From an uncultured Oscillospiraceae bacterium (GTDB lineage: Bacteria; Bacillota; Clostridia; Oscillospirales; Oscillospiraceae): 11,636 nt of DNA. A program made the translations under genes and the position numbers. Positions 5,308 through 11,636 of this stretch are shown here, piece after piece. The DNA lies in the NCBI GenBank assembly GCA_900756495.1, contig CAAEKI010000220.1, positions 1 to 11,636 on the forward strand, written 5' to 3'. The notes beneath the pieces are model-generated. The model was not told the DNA's origin. It saw nothing but the letters and a program-made list of their open reading frames with translations, and did no database searches. Position 1 is the stretch's first letter. Every line of letters begins with the position of its first letter.

Positions 5308-7107
5308 TTATTCACAGGAAGCATTATCCTCAGTTTTGGTACACATGATATTTAACTCATCCAGCTGCCGCTGCTCGACAAAGCCTGGCGCTCCCATCAT
5401 CAAATCCTGAGCGTTTTTATTCATGGGGAAGGGAATGATTTCCCGAATAGAGTCCTCGCCGGCCAGAAGCATGACCATCCGATCCACACCAGGGGCAATT
5501 CCGGCATGGGGGGGAGCGCCATAAGTGAAGGCGTTGTACATGGCCGGGAACTTGGCCTTTACATCTTCCTCTCCCAGCCGTACCAAATGAAAAGCCTCCA
5601 CCATAATTTCCGGGTCGTGATTCCGTACGGCTCCGGAGGAGAGTTCTACGCCGTTGCATACCAAGTCATACTGGAAGGCGGTGATGGACAGGGGATCGAC
5701 CTCGCCTGCGGCGGCCTTTTTCAAAATCTCCAATCCGCCGTTGGGCATGGAGAAGGGGTTGTGACAGAATTCCAGCTCACCGGACTCTTCACCGATTTCA
5801 TACATGGGAAAGTCCACAATCCAGCAGAATTCATAGCGCTCCTGGTCCATGTGGTTGGGACAGAAGCTGCCCAGCTTGCTGCGCAGCACCCCGGCGGTCT
5901 TCTGGGCGGCAAGCAATTTTCCGGCGGTGAGACCTACAAAAGAGCCGGGTCTCAAATCCAGCTTGGAAATGACGGCCTCCTTAGACTCCTGAAGAAATTT
6001 AGAGATGCCGCCTACCAGATCACCCTTCTCATCCAGGCGGAACCAATAGGCCTTCTCTCCCGACTGGACCTCAACGTCAGCGCAGAGCTGGTCGATCTGT
6101 TTGCGGGTGCCGGTAAAGTCAGAAACAACAATAGCCTTGACGATGCTCTCCTGGAAGGGGGGGAAGCCACAGTTGGCCATCAGGGAGGTGACGTCAGTGA
6201 CGGTCAGGTCGATACGCAGATCCGGTTTGTCTGAGCCATAGAGTTCCATGGCGTCCAGATAAGCGATGCGCTGAAATGGGGCGGTGGAGGCGATGTTGTA
6301 CTTACCGAACTTGGCAAAGATAGGGGGGAGCACATCTTCGAGAACGGCAAAGACATCCTCTTGCCCCGCAAAGGCCATCTCCATATCCAGCTGATAGAAC
6401 TCACCGGGGGAACGGTCTCCGCGGGCATCCTCATCCCGGAAGCAGGGAGCGATCTGAAAGTACTTGTCAAAGCCGGAGGCCATGAGCAGCTGCTTGAACT
6501 GTTGAGGGGCCTGGGGCAGCGCATAGAATTTGCCGGGGTGCTTCCGGCTTGGCACCAGATAATCTCGGGCGCCCTCCGGAGAAGAGGCGGTGAGAATGGG
6601 GGTGGTAATTTCCATAAAGCCGTGATCCGTCATAGCGGTCCGAAGGGCAGCGACTACTTGGCTACGCAGGATCATGTTGCGTTTTACATCAGGATTGCGG
6701 AGATCCAGGTAGCGGTACTTGAGGCGGGCGGACTCATCGGCCTCGCGGCTGCGGTTTATCTGGAAAGGAAGTTCATTGTGGCGGCAACGGCCCAGAACCT
6801 CGACTTTCGTGGGGACCAGCTCGATATCTCCAGTGGCCAGTTTGGGATTTTTGGAATCCCGCTCCCGGACTGTGCCGGTGACCGATACGGTAGACTCCTT
6901 GTTGAGGCCCTTAAAGAGCTTCCACATCTCCTCGTTCTCTATCACAACCTGGGTCACACCATAGAAGTCCCGCAGGACAGCAAAGGCAAAATTTTGCCCA
7001 ACCTCCCGGAAGTTCTCCAGAAAGCCGGCTAAGGTAACGCTCTGGCCGACATGCTTCAAGCGGAGCTCTCCACAGGTGTGAGTGCGGTAAAAGGTAGCTT
7101 GATCCAT
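5308..7107 (-). CDS. aspartyl-tRNA synthetase
   Basis: A 599-residue bacterial-type class IIb synthetase that charges tRNA-Asp (and tRNA-Asn in organisms using the transamidation route, which this window cannot decide). An N-terminal OB-fold anticodon-binding domain spans about 10-105. The catalytic core has NRSREADESARLKYRYLDLR (118-137), motif 2 FRDEDARGDRSPGEF (223-237) and the bacterial signature YGSDKPDLR (290-298). The GAD insertion domain spans about 300-415. Motif 3 GIAPGVDRMVML (536-547) is followed by FPMNKNAQDLMMGAP. Motif 2 reads ARGDRSPGEF where E. coli has LRADRQPEF, one residue longer. An in-frame TTG at 7122 exists, but the ATG at 7107 has GGAG nine bases upstream and fits the family length. 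It is the last gene of the T-box-led hisS unit, 103 bp after the SLH gene; that gap is AT-rich near 7108-7150 and may hold a weak extra promoter. Confidence 0.97.
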   Translation of the reverse strand: MDQATFYRTHTCGELRLKHVGQSVTLAGFLENFREVGQNFAFAVLRDFYGVTQVVIENEEMWKLFKGLNKESTVSVTGTVRERDSKNPKLATGDIELVPTKVEVLGRCRHNELPFQINRSREADESARLKYRYLDLRNPDVKRNMILRSQVVAALRTAMTDHGFMEITTPILTASSPEGARDYLVPSRKHPGKFYALPQAPQQFKQLLMASGFDKYFQIAPCFRDEDARGDRSPGEFYQLDMEMAFAGQEDVFAVLEDVLPPIFAKFGKYNIASTAPFQRIAYLDAMELYGSDKPDLRIDLTVTDVTSLMANCGFPPFQESIVKAIVVSDFTGTRKQIDQLCADVEVQSGEKAYWFRLDEKGDLVGGISKFLQESKEAVISKLDLRPGSFVGLTAGKLLAAQKTAGVLRSKLGSFCPNHMDQERYEFCWIVDFPMYEIGEESGELEFCHNPFSMPNGGLEILKKAAAGEVDPLSITAFQYDLVCNGVELSSGAVRNHDPEIMVEAFHLVRLGEEDVKAKFPAMYNAFTYGAPPHAGIAPGVDRMVMLLAGEDSIREIIPFPMNKNAQDLMMGAPGFVEQRQLDELNIMCTKTEDNASCE

Positions 7108-7210
7108 AAAATTCAACTCCAAATTGTAATATATAAATTAAATAATACAAAACGGACTTTCTGGACTTGCCCGGTAAAACGGAAGGATCTGCCTCGGCAA
7201 GGGCGGGGCG

Positions 7211-8191
7211 TTAAGTTTGCACATTGGACGTGTTTGCAACGCTTAGTCCGTTCCCGTCCCAAAGATCCAGAAGCTTGCTGTAAAAGACCTGTATGTCGAG
7301 CTTTTGATACAGCTCAGTTCCCATATCCCGTGTCACACCAAAGTGCTCCATGGCGGATGCCTTCACGTAGTCCAGAAAAGTTTTCTCTCCATAAGTGTTA
7401 AACCAGTTGAATTCCAGCCCTGCGCTGTCACAGGCCGCCTCCAGCTCGCCGATCAGCTCTGTGAGGTAGGGCAGATATTCCCCGGCAGTGATAACCTGTG
7501 TTGCAGTGGAAAAAAGAACGTCGGAGGGAGACAGCCCAGCGGCCAGAAAGAGATGATACGGGGCAGGCTCAAAGGAGACCCGCAGCGCAGGCCGGACGAT
7601 CCGGGACACCATGGCGGCAGCTTCTGCCCGCGTCAGGGAGCCGCCGGCGGAAAAGGTCCCCCACGGATCTACCCCTGTGAGAATGCCAGCGCGATAGAAG
7701 GTCAGCACAGCTGCGTCCTGAGTGTCGGGGAGAGAGGTGACGGCATTGATAGGAGAGAGCATGTCCTCCGGTACTACGGCATGCAGGAGGGTAACAAAGT
7801 CTATGCGTGCGGCGGCGGCGCCGGGGGCAGCGACAGAGATGCCGCGCTCTTCCAGATAGTCTACATACCGCTGATACCAGGGTACAGTCTCATTGGGGCG
7901 GGCCGTGTCTGAGATGATAGGATCCCCGGTAAGGACCTCGTTCATCCGGGCGGCAATGGCAGCAACCTCTCCAATGGTCAAGATTTGGTCAGGTGCAAAG
8001 GCCTGTCCTGTCCCCTGCATCAACCCAACCTCGCAGCATACCCGCGCGGCATCGGCATACCAGGCCCCCTCTTCTATATCGATAAAGCCTGGATAGGTGT
8101 TCACGGCGGGGAAAACTTCCTCTGGCACAACGGCGGCAGCAGAGCCACCCAGCAGAAGGGCGGAGAGCACAAGCGCGGTCAAAACTCGCAT
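7211..8191 (-). CDS. exported SLH-domain protein with foldase-like C-terminal domain
   Basis: A 326-residue predicted secreted protein. Residues 1-20 are a signal peptide (MRVL, hydrophobic stretch, GSAAA). Three S-layer-homology-like repeats follow: about 35-86 (FIDIEEGAWYADAARVCCEVGLMQG start, seen in part), a degenerate one at 105-142, and 155-200 (TFYRAGILTG, LTRAEAAAMVSRIV). SLH repeats usually anchor proteins to cell-wall secondary polymers. The C-terminal part (about 212-326) resembles, by eye, the N-terminal chaperone region of PrsA/SurA-type peptidyl-prolyl isomerases (ITAGEYLPYLTELIGELE ... TFLDYVKASAMEHFGV), but no PPIase domain follows before the stop. Function is unknown. The ATG at 8191 has AAGGAAGG 11 bases upstream. 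It sits between hisS (68-bp gap) and aspS with no clear promoter or terminator, so it is probably co-transcribed with both and under the Asp T-box. Confidence 0.8.
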   Translation of the reverse strand: MRVLTALVLSALLLGGSAAAVVPEEVFPAVNTYPGFIDIEEGAWYADAARVCCEVGLMQGTGQAFAPDQILTIGEVAAIAARMNEVLTGDPIISDTARPNETVPWYQRYVDYLEERGISVAAPGAAAARIDFVTLLHAVVPEDMLSPINAVTSLPDTQDAAVLTFYRAGILTGVDPWGTFSAGGSLTRAEAAAMVSRIVRPALRVSFEPAPYHLFLAAGLSPSDVLFSTATQVITAGEYLPYLTELIGELEAACDSAGLEFNWFNTYGEKTFLDYVKASAMEHFGVTRDMGTELYQKLDIQVFYSKLLDLWDGNGLSVANTSNVQT

Positions 8192-8259
8192 ATTTAAAGT
8201 CGCCTTCCTTTTTAGGGTCTTGCCAGTTTGGACGGGGAGAACAGAAAAAAGTTCCGCCG

Positions 8260-9615
8260 CTAAACTTCCCCGGGCTCTTGAATTGGCCGCCCCGCGTTGC
8301 GGGCCAAGAGCTGATCTGCGATTAGGGACACGGCGTCCTCCACGGGACAGGAGGTCTGGCTGCCTGAAGACAGATCCTTCAGTGTGACCATTTCCTGGGC
8401 AATTTCATCTTCGCCAAGGAAGACTGCGTAGGGGATTGAGAGCTTATCAGCATATGAGAGCTTCTGCTTAAATTTCTTCTTTTCGGCGTGGATCTGGGTG
8501 CGGATGCCTGCTTCGCGGAGCGTGGTGGCCAGAGAGATGGCAGGGGAGAGGTCTTCGGTCATGGGCAAGATTAATACATCGGCGGGAGCGGGGAGAAGCG
8601 CCTCATTCAAGTAGCCCTGGTCCTCCAATACAAAGAAAAGACGGGTCAGTCCGATAGAAATACCTACGCCAGGGAGTTGTTTATCGGTGTAATATTCCGC
8701 TAGGTTATCATATCTGCCGCCGGAACAGATGGAACCAATCTCCGGATGATCCAGCATGACGGTCTCATAGACGGTTCCGGTGTAGTAGTCCAGGCCGCGG
8801 GCAATGGTTAGATCCACCATAAAGTGGTCCTCAGGGACTCCAAAGGCGGCCATATATTTTACGACAGTGGAGAGCTCCTCTACACCTTGGTCAAAAAGCG
8901 TGTTCTGCCCCGTAAGCGCGTCCAGGGCAGTCAGCGGATCGGCAGAAGAAAGGAGAGCCAGAAGCTTGTCCGCAGTGTCAGCGGGTACGGCCAAATCGTC
9001 GGTGAGGATGGCCTTGACCTTCTGTGCACCGATTTTCTCCAGCTTGTCTATGGTGCGCATGATATCTGCAGACCGGTCCTCCAGTCCCAATAGGGCAAAG
9101 AGACCGTTGAGCACCTTGCGGTTGTTCACTCTGATTTTAAAGCGCCTCAGGCCCAAAGCGGTAAAGGTTTTGAAGATGATGGAGGGGATTTCAGCCTCAT
9201 TGGAGATGTCCAGGGCACCATCGCCGATAATATCGATATCGGCCTGATAAAACTCCCGGAACCGGCCACGTTGAGCGCGTTCGCCCCGATAGACCTTTCC
9301 GATCTGGAAACGGCGGAAGGGAAAGGTGAGTTCATTCTGGTGCAGGGCCACATACTTGGCCAGAGGCACCGTCAGATCGAAGCGCAGGGAGAGATCAGTA
9401 TCTCCCTTGGTAAAGCGGTAGATCTGTTTCTCAGTCTCTCCGCCACCTTTGGCCAGCAGGACTTCGCTGGCTTCAATGATGGGAGTGTCCAGGGGAGTAA
9501 ATCCATAGAGGGAGTACGTCTTGCGCAGAATATCCACCATCCGGTCAAACTGCACCTGCCTGCCGGGCAGCAACTCCATAAAGCCGGATAAGGTACGGGG
9601 TTTCATCTGTGCCAT
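8260..9615 (-). CDS. histidyl-tRNA synthetase
   Basis: A 451-residue class II synthetase that attaches histidine to tRNA-His; active as a dimer. The N-terminal GFMELLPG (11-18) is typical. Motif 2 is VYRGERAQRGRFREFYQAD (108-126). HisA motif ARGLDYYTGTVYE (272-284) contains the catalytic Arg273. HisB-like SGGRYDNL (298-305) and motif 3 GISIGLTRLFFVL (318-330) follow. The anticodon-binding domain runs from about 345 (ADVLILPMTED) to the end, including HAEKKKFKQKLSYADK. SGGRYDNL and SIGLTRL differ from the AGGRYDGL / GxER pattern of E. coli HisS and match a second bacterial subgroup. The ATG at 9615 lies 11 bases after AAGGAG. It is the first gene of the unit, yet the leader before it carries an aspartate specifier. 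Confidence 0.97.
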   Translation of the reverse strand: MAQMKPRTLSGFMELLPGRQVQFDRMVDILRKTYSLYGFTPLDTPIIEASEVLLAKGGGETEKQIYRFTKGDTDLSLRFDLTVPLAKYVALHQNELTFPFRRFQIGKVYRGERAQRGRFREFYQADIDIIGDGALDISNEAEIPSIIFKTFTALGLRRFKIRVNNRKVLNGLFALLGLEDRSADIMRTIDKLEKIGAQKVKAILTDDLAVPADTADKLLALLSSADPLTALDALTGQNTLFDQGVEELSTVVKYMAAFGVPEDHFMVDLTIARGLDYYTGTVYETVMLDHPEIGSICSGGRYDNLAEYYTDKQLPGVGISIGLTRLFFVLEDQGYLNEALLPAPADVLILPMTEDLSPAISLATTLREAGIRTQIHAEKKKFKQKLSYADKLSIPYAVFLGEDEIAQEMVTLKDLSSGSQTSCPVEDAVSLIADQLLARNAGRPIQEPGEV

Positions 9616-9714
9616 TGGTAGTAACGCTCCTTTTGTTTATGATTCATGTTTGGATTGAGCTATATGGCGAGTTGGACAGCGAGAAGACTGGATTAAAAAT
9701 TTGTGCCTTGATGG

Positions 9715-9757
9715 TAAAAGAGAATGCTCTCGTCCCGTATCCACGGGACGAGAGCAT
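9715..9757 (-). terminator. T-box-controlled terminator upstream of hisS
   Basis: On the minus strand ATGCTCTCGTCCCGT (9757-9743) and its exact complement (9738-9724) form a 15-bp stem with a GGAT loop, followed by a pyrimidine run ending in TTTT. The 5' arm contains the antiterminator partners TCTCGT and CCCGT, so the two folds exclude each other. Between it and the hisS start (9616-9714) I see only an untranslated leader. Confidence 0.92.
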
Positions 9758-9956
9758 GTGCTTCTCGTGGTGCCACCCATGTTCAGCGGCAAAGCCGCCC
9801 TCAAACTGCTCCTGGTACGGGGAGCGGGCCGTGGATGTCTCCATCCCCGCTGTTGAAGCTGTCTTTCCTCCGGGCCTTGCCGCAAGCGCTTTCAGCCATA
9901 GACGCTTTTCTCTGTCCGGCGGTGTCCGGGCTACTCATGCTCCGTCGTCGCGGTGT
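9715..9956 (-). promoter_or_regulatory. T-box leader sensing tRNA-Asp (specifier GAC) upstream of hisS
   Basis: A minus-strand attenuator. The specifier loop shows AGTA on the 5' side (9935-9932) and GAAA then GAC followed by A on the 3' side (GAC at 9863-9861); GAC is an aspartate codon. The AG-bulge motif ACAGAGA is at 9915-9909. The T-box bulge is TGGCACC (9775-9769); TGGC would pair with a tRNA ending GCCA, matching the G discriminator of tRNA-Asp. A tRNA-His ending CCCA would need TGGG. The antiterminator pairs ATGGG with CCCGT and ACGAGA (9768-9763) with TCTCGT (9753-9748) on either side of the 7-nt bulge. So hisS, the SLH gene and aspS should rise when uncharged tRNA-Asp accumulates. 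I could pair only part of the upper Stem I by eye. Confidence 0.92.
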
Positions 9957-9962
9957 CATGTG

Positions 9963-9991
9963 ATATTATCGCAATCAGGCGAAAAAGTCAA
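9963..9991 (-). promoter_or_regulatory. promoter of the hisS-SLH-aspS unit
   Basis: Minus-strand TTGACT (9991-9986), a 17-bp spacer and TAATAT (9968-9963) would start transcription near 9956, just ahead of Stem I. The stretch from here to the mgsA-like stop (9992-10082) contains small GC-rich inverted repeats but no stem followed by a U-tract, so I cannot point to a terminator for the upstream genes. Confidence 0.75.
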
Positions 9992-10082
9992 GTATAACCT
10001 GTGCTGCGAAAGCAGGCGGCCGAATCCGCAGAGCGGGTCCGGTGGTTTCTTCTCACAGCAGAACGGCCTCTCCGCCGGTGCT

Positions 10083-10499
10083 CTATGCGGTAAAGGGCTT
10101 GGTCTTTGGGTTGATAATATCGCGCCAGTCCAGGTCGCCGCGCTCCAGGCCGTGAATCAGCATCTCAGCTGTGGCGACATTGGTAGCAAAGGGGATGTTA
10201 TACTGGTCGCACAGACGGGTAATATACTCCAGGTCCTCGTTGAGATCGCTGGATTTGGGGTCGGAGAAAAAGAGCACCATATCGATCTCATTATAGGCAA
10301 TGCGCGCGCCGATCTGCTGGCTGCCGCCGTGCTCGTGGGAGAGGAACAGGTTAACGGGCAGGCCCGTGGCCTCGGAGACCAAGCGGCCGGTCGTGTTGGT
10401 GGCGCAGAGCACATGCTTGGATAAAATACCATAATAGGCGATACAGAACTGCACCATCAGCTCTTTCTTATGGTCGTGGCTCATCAAGGCAATATTCAT
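10083..10499 (-). CDS. methylglyoxal synthase-like protein with altered active site
   Basis: A 138-residue protein of the MGS fold. Methylglyoxal synthase converts dihydroxyacetone phosphate to methylglyoxal and phosphate in the cytoplasm. Family features kept are ALMSHDHKK (residues 4-12, with the active-site His8), TNTTG (34-38), EATGLPVN, GGSQQIGA (58-65), LFFSDP (76-81), NIPFATNVATAEMLI and a B. subtilis-like C-terminus. However, the catalytic Asp of GGDQQ (Asp71 in E. coli) is Ser60 here, and the PHDPD segment holding E. coli His98 and Asp101 is replaced by LNEDL (86-90). The usual SGPxGGD is SHEHGGS. The scaffold is intact, so it may be a paralogue with a changed or lost reaction. The ATG at 10499 has AGAGGA eight bases upstream; the in-frame TTG at 10505 is too close to that site. 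It follows minD by 24 bp, surely co-transcribed. Confidence 0.85.
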   Translation of the reverse strand: MNIALMSHDHKKELMVQFCIAYYGILSKHVLCATNTTGRLVSEATGLPVNLFLSHEHGGSQQIGARIAYNEIDMVLFFSDPKSSDLNEDLEYITRLCDQYNIPFATNVATAEMLIHGLERGDLDWRDIINPKTKPFTA

Positions 10500-10523
10500 A
10501 ACCAACTTCCTCTCTTCGTAGGC

Positions 10524-11264
10524 TTAACGGATTTTCATCATAGGAGTTTTTTGACCAAGTAGGCGCCGGGCGATATTCAGACAGGCAACAGCGGCGCCTC
10601 TGCTGGTGGCCAGAATCAGAGGCTGTCCCTGATTTGCTGAGAGCATAACCGTCGGATCTTCAGGAACAACACCCAGCAGGGGAAGACCTGCGGTGTCCAT
10701 AGCGTCGTCAATGGTGGTATGAAGACGGCGCATGAGCCGCGGCTGAACCCGGTTGACCACAAGGTGAATGCGTTCAAGGGATCGGGAGAGTTCCGCCACG
10801 GTCCGCTGGGCATCCCGGAGGGCGGAGGCATCGGTGGTAGAGACTACAATGGCCCGGTCTGCCGCATGTACGGCCAGACGGAAGCCGTCGCCCAATCCGG
10901 CAGGGGAGTCCATTAGAATGTAGTCATAGTCCTCTTTGGCACAGCGGATCAGCTGTGCCATTCCCTCTTTGGGCAGGGTGCCGGACAGAGGGGTCATGGG
11001 CGCAGTCAACAGATACAGATTTTCAATGATAGGGTGTGGGATGGCGGCCCGGTCCAGGGTACAGCGCCCAGTGAGCACATCTGTAAAGTCCATCAGTGCC
11101 CGATCGCTGAGGCCCAGAGTGAGGTCCAGATTGCGCAGGCCCACATCCATGTCAAGGCACAAGACGCGTTTGCCCAAAGCGGCCAGACAGGAGGCAACGC
11201 CGCCGGTGACGGTAGTTTTGCCTGTGCCGCCCTTACCCGACGTAACCACAATTGCGGCTGCCAT
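10524..11264 (-). CDS. MinD-family ATPase (septum site-determining protein MinD-like)
   Basis: A 246-residue deviant-Walker ATPase of the MinD/ParA group. MinD dimers bind the membrane with ATP and recruit MinC to block FtsZ rings away from midcell. Visible motifs are the deviant Walker A GKGGTGKTT (10-18, signature Lys11; most MinD have KGGVGKT), LDMDVGLRNLDLTLGL (37-52), the Walker B region LMDSPAGLGDGF (117-128) and the C-terminal IARRLLG (231-237), which resembles the MinD membrane-targeting helix. It is slightly shorter than usual (about 260-270). The frame opens at 11282, but AGGAGG lies inside that extension six bases before the ATG at 11264, which is chosen. minC, minE and rodA, often beside minD and mgsA in clostridia, are not adjacent. 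It may be a canonical but divergent MinD or a MinD-like paralogue; the family is sure, the exact role less so. Confidence 0.87.
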   Translation of the reverse strand: MAAAIVVTSGKGGTGKTTVTGGVASCLAALGKRVLCLDMDVGLRNLDLTLGLSDRALMDFTDVLTGRCTLDRAAIPHPIIENLYLLTAPMTPLSGTLPKEGMAQLIRCAKEDYDYILMDSPAGLGDGFRLAVHAADRAIVVSTTDASALRDAQRTVAELSRSLERIHLVVNRVQPRLMRRLHTTIDDAMDTAGLPLLGVVPEDPTVMLSANQGQPLILATSRGAAVACLNIARRLLGQKTPMMKIR

Positions 11265-11270
11265 AGAGTC

Positions 11271-11276
11271 CCTCCT
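11271..11276 (-). promoter_or_regulatory. ribosome binding site deciding the minD start
   Basis: Minus-strand AGGAGG six bases before the ATG at 11264. Because it lies within the alternative longer reading from 11282, it supports the shorter protein starting MAAAIVVTSG. Confidence 0.8.
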
Positions 11277-11290
11277 GTCCATACATTAGC

Positions 11291-11319
11291 ATCATATCAT
11301 AATTTTACAAACTAATCAA
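11291..11319 (-). promoter_or_regulatory. promoter for the minD-mgsA pair
   Basis: Minus-strand TTGATT (11319-11314), a 17-bp spacer and TATGAT (11296-11291), about 27 bp before the minD ATG. It sits in the 116-bp gap after rsmG, which shows no clear intrinsic terminator, so minD may also receive rsmG transcripts. Confidence 0.75.
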
Positions 11320-11380
11320 TGCTTTTTTGTGCAATATAGCAGAAATTTTTTAAATGTCCGGGGAGTGCATGGAAGCAAGC

Positions 11381-11636
11381 TTAGAGAGGGGCTTTTTGCA
11401 TTTTTGCCCACCGCCTGGGGTAGCCGGCAGGTGTGGGAAAGAGTTTTTGGACAACAATGACCCTTCGGCGTACATCTGTACCAGGTATCTGATATTCCAG
11501 GACGGGCTGCAGCCTCCCGCCTAGCAGGCGAATGGCACTGACAGCAGCGGCGACCTCCTCGCCGCAGTCCATGGACTTCATGGCGAGAAAGTAGCCTCCC
11601 ACCTTTACATAGGGCAGGCAGAGCTCACACAGCATC
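11381..11636 (-). CDS. 16S rRNA (guanine-527 N7)-methyltransferase RsmG, C-terminal part
   Basis: The last 85 or so codons of a gene that begins beyond the right edge. RsmG (GidB) uses S-adenosylmethionine to methylate N7 of G527 in 16S rRNA. The visible part matches the family C-terminus: LCLPYVKVGGYFLAMK (from window residue 5), a Glu-rich EEVAAAVSAIRLLGG helix, the RRRVIVVQK strand, and the closing YPRRWAKMQKAPL, where relatives usually have YPRxxGxPxxxPL. The cofactor-binding N-terminal half lies outside the window. The stop codon is TAA at 11381. Confidence 0.9.
   Translation of the reverse strand, partial: MLCELCLPYVKVGGYFLAMKSMDCGEEVAAAVSAIRLLGGRLQPVLEYQIPGTDVRRRVIVVQKLFPTPAGYPRRWAKMQKAPL

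Noticed and set aside
5506..6234. Plus-strand open frame of 242 codons opposite aspS
   Set aside because: It mirrors the aspS codons, has no ribosome binding site or known motif, and aspS is certain.
9715..9956. Histidine-specific or dual His/Asp T-box
   Set aside because: The specifier loop shows GAC with no overlapping CAC or CAT, and the bulge is TGGC, which fits a G discriminator and not the C of tRNA-His.
10500..10523. A minE gene between minD and the mgsA-like gene
   Set aside because: Only 24 bp separate the two coding regions, all taken up by spacer and ribosome binding site.

Overview
The window looks like a piece of the core chromosome of a spore-forming, fairly GC-rich Clostridium-class Firmicute, most likely an Oscillospiraceae-type gut anaerobe (Flavonifractor, Intestinimonas and Oscillibacter are the sort of relatives I have in mind; the genus is a guess). 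The reasons are a germination protease gene (gpr), two tRNA-sensing T-box leaders in front of aminoacyl-tRNA synthetase genes, AGGAGG-type ribosome binding sites, and an SLH-domain exported protein.

Layout from left to right. (1) Positions 1-2300, minus strand: the rpsT (S20) gene with its own promoter and terminator, then a YihY/BrkB-type membrane protein, then a short-chain dehydrogenase with its own promoter that ends at a 26-bp hairpin at the left edge. (2) Positions 2340-5120, plus strand: gpr, then a glycine T-box leader and a single-chain glycyl-tRNA synthetase ending at a clear terminator. (3) Positions 5275-10000, minus strand: one transcription unit with promoter, aspartate T-box, hisS, an SLH-domain protein and aspS. 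(4) Positions 10083-11636, minus strand: the 3' end of rsmG, then a promoter-led pair of a divergent minD and a methylglyoxal-synthase-like gene.

How the genes work together. Most of the window serves translation: S20, GlyRS, HisRS, AspRS and the 16S rRNA methylase RsmG. The two leaders tie synthetase expression to uncharged tRNA. The glycine leader has specifier GGC and bulge UGGA, which fits the U discriminator of tRNA-Gly. The leader in front of hisS has specifier GAC and bulge UGGC, so it should sense tRNA-Asp rather than tRNA-His, although hisS is the first gene.

The parts most worth a second look are: the SLH protein between hisS and aspS, whose C-terminus resembles the N-terminal half of a secreted foldase without a PPIase domain; the MgsA-like protein, which keeps the family scaffold but lacks the catalytic Asp and the active-site His/Asp pair; and the MinD-like ATPase, which sits without minC or minE. 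Several starts are non-ATG: rpsT and the YihY gene both use TTG behind a perfect AGGAGG. I see no mobile element, CRISPR array, rRNA or tRNA gene, and no convincing evidence of a new multi-gene defence or transfer system.
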